A stretch of DNA of 20,084 nucleotides from the NCBI GenBank assembly GCA_016713325.1, contig JADJPJ010000024.1:1-20084 (forward strand), read 5' to 3'. The translations under genes and the position numbers were made by a program. Of this stretch, positions 17,040 to 20,084 are shown one piece after another (within the stretch, counting starts at the first letter, position 1; each line of letters opens with the position of its first letter). The notes below the pieces were generated by a model. The model worked only from the letters and a program-made list of their open reading frames with translations, was not told where the DNA came from and ran no database searches. Source of the stretch: Candidatus Flexifilum affinis (GTDB lineage: Bacteria; Chloroflexota; Anaerolineae; Aggregatilineales; Phototrophicaceae).

Positions 17040-17300
17040 TTACACGCCGCGGCTCAAGGTTCCATCGGGCAGCGGGACAAGGGCCGAAATCATGGCTGCG
17101 TCGTCATAGTAGTCTTGGCGACTGAGGAAAGTCACGTCTTGTGGCCAACCGCCGACATGCAAAGGCTCAAGTTCAAGTATTGCCGACTGCCGCCGGGGAG
17201 GCGAAGGCGGCTGTCCGTGAAGTTCTTCGCGGAGCAGCTCGCGCATCAGGGCACGAAGCTCTTCCACCGTGAGTTCAGCGATTCGAGTCTTGTTGTCCAC
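17040..17300 (-). CDS. Small antitoxin-like protein, solitary
   Basis: An 86-residue intact frame from GTG 17300. The N-terminus RIAELTVEELRALMRELLREEL is an amphipathic helix like those of small antitoxins paired with PIN or RelE toxins. The rest (LELEPLHVGGWPQDVTFLSRQDYYDD) is not a domain I recognise. A perfect extended -10 promoter lies about 35 bases upstream on the same strand, which supports expression. No toxin gene follows it: the next gene downstream is convergent (the DUF5615 toxin ending at 16996). It may be an orphan, or its partner was lost. The antitoxin role is weak inference. Confidence 0.55.
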   Translation of the reverse strand: MDNKTRIAELTVEELRALMRELLREELHGQPPSPPRRQSAILELEPLHVGGWPQDVTFLSRQDYYDDAAMISALVPLPDGTLSRGV

Positions 17301-17335
17301 CTTAAGTTACTCTCACTTCACCACAGAATAGTCCG

Positions 17336-17344
17336 ATTATAGCA
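17336..17344 (-). promoter_or_regulatory. Extended -10 promoter of the small antitoxin-like gene
   Basis: On the minus strand this reads TGCTATAAT, a TGn extension plus a perfect TATAAT. The predicted transcript starts near 17329, giving a leader of about 30 bases before GTG 17300. No good -35 box is visible, as is usual for extended -10 promoters. Confidence 0.6.
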
Positions 17345-17455
17345 TGTTGGGCATCTCTGCTTCACGACCCAGCCGGCGTGTGCGCCGCAAGATAGGCAAC
17401 GGCCGAGGTGTCGGGCTGGTTTATGCCCGTCGCCACGGCCAGCCTGATCTGCCTG

Positions 17456-17481
17456 CGGGACGCCATCAGCGCGGCGTCCCG
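17456..17481. other. 9-bp GC-rich hairpin downstream of the serine hydrolase gene
   Basis: CGGGACGCC, an 8-base loop, then GGCGTCCCG. It lies 45 bases past the stop of the minus-strand hydrolase gene. There is no T-run on either strand, so it is at most a weak or factor-assisted terminator. The surrounding stretch 17345-17525 holds no gene I can support. Confidence 0.35.
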
Positions 17482-17525
17482 GATTTAGTCGTCGAGACAC
17501 AGGGTTGAGTCAACTGCATTTCCAC

Positions 17526-18739
17526 TCAATCCATAATCGCCTGATAGGCAAGATTGCGAAACCGATCGTGCACCGGGTAGGAAGTAAGGGCAGGTGTTGT
17601 GTCATCATCATGCCAATGAATTCTTCAGCAGGGTCGATCCAGAAGTAGGTCTGGGCCGCACCCGCCCAGCCATACTCCCCCGACAGACGTCAGTGAGCGC
17701 GCTTTGCCCAGATCGGTCGCCACGCGGAAGCCCAGCCCAAAGCCGAAATCGAACGTGACTTCGCCGAGAGTTTTATCGGCATGAGGGCCTCGGGGATGTG
17801 ATTGGCCGTCATCCAGGCCAGTGTCTTGCCGCTCAAGAGCCGACTGCCCTCGTATAAGCCGTTGCGGAGCAGGCAGTTACAGAATTTGTGATAATCGCCG
17901 AGCGTGGAAACCAGGCCAGCGCCACCGGATGGACATTGTGTGGGTGTGGTGACATCGCCGATCAAGTAGAGTGTCTGGGGGTCAGCAGGCCTGGGACTGT
18001 ACAACTCCGGGGATGCGTATATCTGCGCCAGGCGATCTGTTTTTTCAGCGGGAACAGTGAAAGCGGTGTCGATCATGCCCAGCGGCCTGAAGATCCGTTT
18101 TTCAAGGAAATCTGCCAGCGGCATGTCGGCTGCGACCTGTAGGACATGGCCCAGGATGTCGGTCGCATAGCTGTATCGCCACTGCGTCCCCGGCTGGAAG
18201 AAAAGCGGCAGTTCGGCCAGACGCTCAACGACCTCCTGCAAGGGTTGTTCCCGGCGGAAAGGTCCAGGGATCGCCTGGCGATACAGGTCCTCGACCGGTG
18301 AATCGAAATACCAGCCATAACTCAACCCCGCCATATGGGTCAGTAGATGGTAAAGCGTTATCGGCGATTGCTGGTCGACCAGCTTCATGCCGAGGGCACC
18401 CGATCCGGCATAGACCTTTGTGTTGGCAAAGGCCGGGACAAAGGTGGAAAGCGGGTCGTTGAGGCTGAGACGTCCTTCCTCGACGAGGGTCATCAGCGCC
18501 ACACTGATGATGGGTTTGGTCATCGAGTAGATTCGATACAGGCCGTCTTCCTGGACCGGCTTACCTGCTTCGATGTCCATCAGACCGAATTTGCCGAGAT
18601 GGACAATCTTGCCCCGGCGCTGCACCAGCGTCAGGATACCAGGCAGCCGGTTGTCTTTGACAAAATCCGTCATCAGCGGCGTGATGCGTTCCAGGCGCTC
18701 ACAGGACATACCAACGGTTTCGGGGCTATGAACCTCCAT
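17526..18739 (-). CDS. Serine hydrolase, class C beta-lactamase/esterase fold (C-terminus frameshifted)
   Basis: About 400 residues; ATG 18739 is preceded by AAAGGA at a suitable distance. The catalytic SxxK is SMTK at residues 72-75, the second motif is YSY (189-191, in [14 protein letters not shown]), and a Gly-rich [13 protein letters not shown] stands where the third motif or oxyanion region is expected. The N-terminus [10 protein letters not shown] and the absence of a signal peptide fit EstB-like cytoplasmic esterases better than a secreted beta-lactamase. The main frame stops at 17690 after indels near 17700-17780. Past them the same fold continues ([27 protein letters not shown]) to [12 protein letters not shown] and TGA 17526. 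The gene is visibly less GC-rich than the cytochrome operon, which could mean transfer. The natural substrate is unknown. Confidence 0.85.
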
Positions 18740-19008
18740 TGCATCGTATCCTTTTGTGGTGTCATGAGGCAGACAATGAGAACAGTATCCGCTGTGGGAG
18801 GGCGCCCCTGGCCGCTGTTATGCCGGACATGCGCCAGACATGCCCGGACATTGATCGATGGCTAGAGCGAGCACAGGCGTCATCGCAGGCAGGATTGCGC
18901 ACGATATGTTTCACGCCACAGAATAGTATGTTGAGCGGCCAACCTCGTTGCCAGTGCCAATTGTCACGATTCAGACTAATACTGTTTAAGCAAGCGTATT
19001 TTATGTCG

Positions 19009-19648
19009 TCAATGGCGGTGATCGGGACGTGCACCGCGACATACGTGATGGCCCCCGGTCGGGTGGAACCGGTCCGTCGCCTCGGCCAGTGCGATGTGCC
19101 GCCGGTACGCCATCAGCGCCCCCTGGACATTCCCCAGCCGCCCCTGCGCCTGCCCGAACAGCAGCCAGGCCACCATGTTGGCGTAGTCGGCCACGCCGGG
19201 CGCGCCCAGGTTCTGCGCCGCCGTGTAGCTCAGTGCGGCGTCGTGCAGAGCGTCCTGCCGATCCGCATAGCGAACCTGCCGCTCAAACTGCCAGTCGCTG
19301 AGATAGATGCTGTACAAGGCATGGCCGCGCGCCAGATGCAGCGTTCCCTCTTCCGGGGAAATGCGCGATCCCGCGGTCGAGATAGCGCAGTTGGTGCTCG
19401 GCGTCGGGGAAGGCCGCGGCGGCTTGCAGGGTGAGTGCCGGATCGTCGGGGACCAGCGCCAGCGCCGCGTCGAAATGCGCCATGGCGGCGGAGGCGTTCG
19501 GCGTGACCATCAGGAGGAATCCGGCGGCGAGATGCCTCAGCGGTCGCGGGGAGGTCGCCAGCAGGAGTTCTATCCGCCTGAGCACGGCCCACGCCACCCA
19601 CGCGAAGAGGGTGCCGATGCAGGCCAGGATCGTGAACGCGCGTTTCAT
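19009..19648 (-). CDS. Membrane-anchored TPR-like protein (frameshifted)
   Basis: About 210 residues. ATG 19648 opens MKRAFTILACIGTLFAWVAWAVL, an N-terminal membrane anchor. Further on, RHLAAGFLLM precedes TPR-like helices: AMAHFDAALALVPDDPALTLQ, EHQLRYLDRGIAHFP, an indel near 19340-19360, then ARGHALYSIYLSDWQFERQ and GQAQGRLGNVQGALMAYRRHIALAEA. Such repeats usually bind protein partners. The frame ends at 19009 after HHVCRGARPDHRH, which reads poorly, so the true C-terminus may lie in another frame. No specific function is supported. The 269 bases upstream of the hydrolase start (18740-19008) hold nothing I can name. Confidence 0.55.
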
Positions 19649-19773
19649 AGACTGCACTTTTCCCTCACTGACCCGCCGATGGTCATCTAGCCTGATTGTA
19701 CTGCGAATGCGGTTGGGCACGAAGGACCCGCGTCCCTTATCTCATGTTGGCGCATGACTTAGAAAATTTGTTC

Positions 19774-19802
19774 TTGTCCCACCGTCGTATTCCCGCTACA
19801 CT
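19774..19802 (+). promoter_or_regulatory. Candidate sigma-70 promoter of the DHFR-family gene
   Basis: TTGTCC, a 17-base spacer, then TACACT, about 50 bases before ATG 19853. Each box matches the consensus at four of six positions. Confidence 0.4.
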
Positions 19803-19852
19803 GGTGCTTGAGATTCATGTACCCCCGGCGACGCCGGAGAGAGAGGGCAGCC

Positions 19853-20084
19853 ATGCGCAAGATCGTCGTGTTTCACCCGGGTCCCAGTTGGTGGCTTCCT
19901 TCGCCGGCCCCCACGGGTGGGATCGACTTTGACGTCATGGACCCGCAGGTCGATGCGGGGCCAGCCACCAGATGGTGGCGCCGGACACCATCCTCTTCGG
20001 CCGCGTCACCTACCAGATGTTCCGAGAGCTTCTGGCCCCATGTCGCCGACGACCCCGCGCCGCACCGGGCTTTCAGGCGCTGGC
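19853..20084 (+). CDS. Dihydrofolate reductase-family protein (RibD C-terminal fold), 3' truncated by the window, frameshifted
   Basis: ATG 19853 with a GAGAGAGAGG purine run upstream. Read across frames: MRKIVVF, a broken stretch where the family has a VSLDGF-type motif, FAGPHG, GIDFDVMDPQVD, MVAPDTILFGRVTYQMF, then WPHVADDPA near the edge. The LFGRxTYxMF motif and the start pattern mark the DHFR-like/RibD C-terminal superfamily of small NADPH-dependent reductases, most of which have no assigned substrate. At least three indels lie within 230 bases. The C-terminal half is outside the window. Confidence 0.72.
   Translation, partial: MRKIVVFHPGPSWWLPSPAPTGGIDFDVMDPQVDAGPATRWWRRTPSSSAASPTRCSESFWPHVADDPAPHRAFRRW

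Noticed and set aside
17318..17500. A 60-codon minus-strand frame with CxxC pairs (CLSCGAHAGW, CPTC)
   Set aside because: It spans the GC-rich hairpin and ends over the promoter of the next gene; a second minus frame there is equally open, and neither has a ribosome site or a recognisable domain.
1..20084. CRISPR arrays, tRNA or rRNA genes
   Set aside because: I saw no regularly spaced identical repeats of CRISPR size, no tRNA cloverleaf and no conserved rRNA stretch when reading both strands by eye; a tRNA scan was not possible.

Overview
The window is GC-rich and carries fragments of a genome whose gene set looks like Chloroflexota (Anaerolineae/Caldilineae-like). The pointers are a two-gene heterodimeric ABC exporter with a Met-rich start on its second subunit, an ECF sigma factor followed by a DUF5667/DUF5666-like membrane protein, an octahaem cytochrome next to YeeE/YedE transporters, and a DUF433/DUF5615 toxin-antitoxin pair. 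This assignment is inference from gene content, not a computed placement. Nearly every gene is interrupted by small indels, several of them in short homopolymers, and they are densest in bases 1-5000. I read most of these as sequence or assembly errors rather than real pseudogenes, so many gene boundaries below are reconstructed across frames.

Layout. Bases 1-435 are the tail of a sensor histidine kinase. Bases 526-767 are one copy of a multi-hairpin repeat; an inverted second copy lies at 11808-12050. Bases 891-2784 are a broken ABC-F ATPase. Bases 3000-3464 encode an unrecognised protein with four tandem Cys-x9-Cys repeats. Bases 3543-4944 are an ECF sigma factor overlapping its probable membrane partner. 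From 11113 down to about 4728 on the minus strand runs one operon: ArsR-type regulator, octahaem tetrathionate-reductase-family cytochrome c, a fusion of multihaem cytochrome c, EF-hand and cytochrome b, a first YeeE/YedE half-transporter, and a second YeeE/YedE with a rhodanese-like domain that lacks the catalytic Cys. Junctions are tight (ATGA overlap, 2-nt gap, 12-nt gap); the exception is a hairpin-filled 160-base gap before the fusion gene.

Divergent from this operon, at 11273, starts a MarR regulator followed (after repeat copy B) by both subunits of a heterodimeric ABC exporter, ending in a clear intrinsic terminator at 16302-16336. The shared 159-base intergenic region holds a perfect CRP/FNR-type site, a sigma-70-like promoter, and dyads placed to bind the two local regulators. 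Bases 16376-17300 hold a DUF433/DUF5615 toxin-antitoxin module and a lone small antitoxin-like gene. Bases 17526-18739 encode a beta-lactamase-fold serine hydrolase, 19009-19648 a TPR-like membrane protein, and from 19853 to the edge a dihydrofolate-reductase-family protein.

The most interesting unit is the minus-strand operon. It looks like a complete electron-transfer and uptake system for an oxidised sulfur (or nitrogen) compound: quinol oxidation by the cytochrome b module, electrons through seven c haems to a periplasmic octahaem reductase, and import of the reduced sulfur product by the paired YeeE/YedE channels. The substrate is not shown by the sequence.
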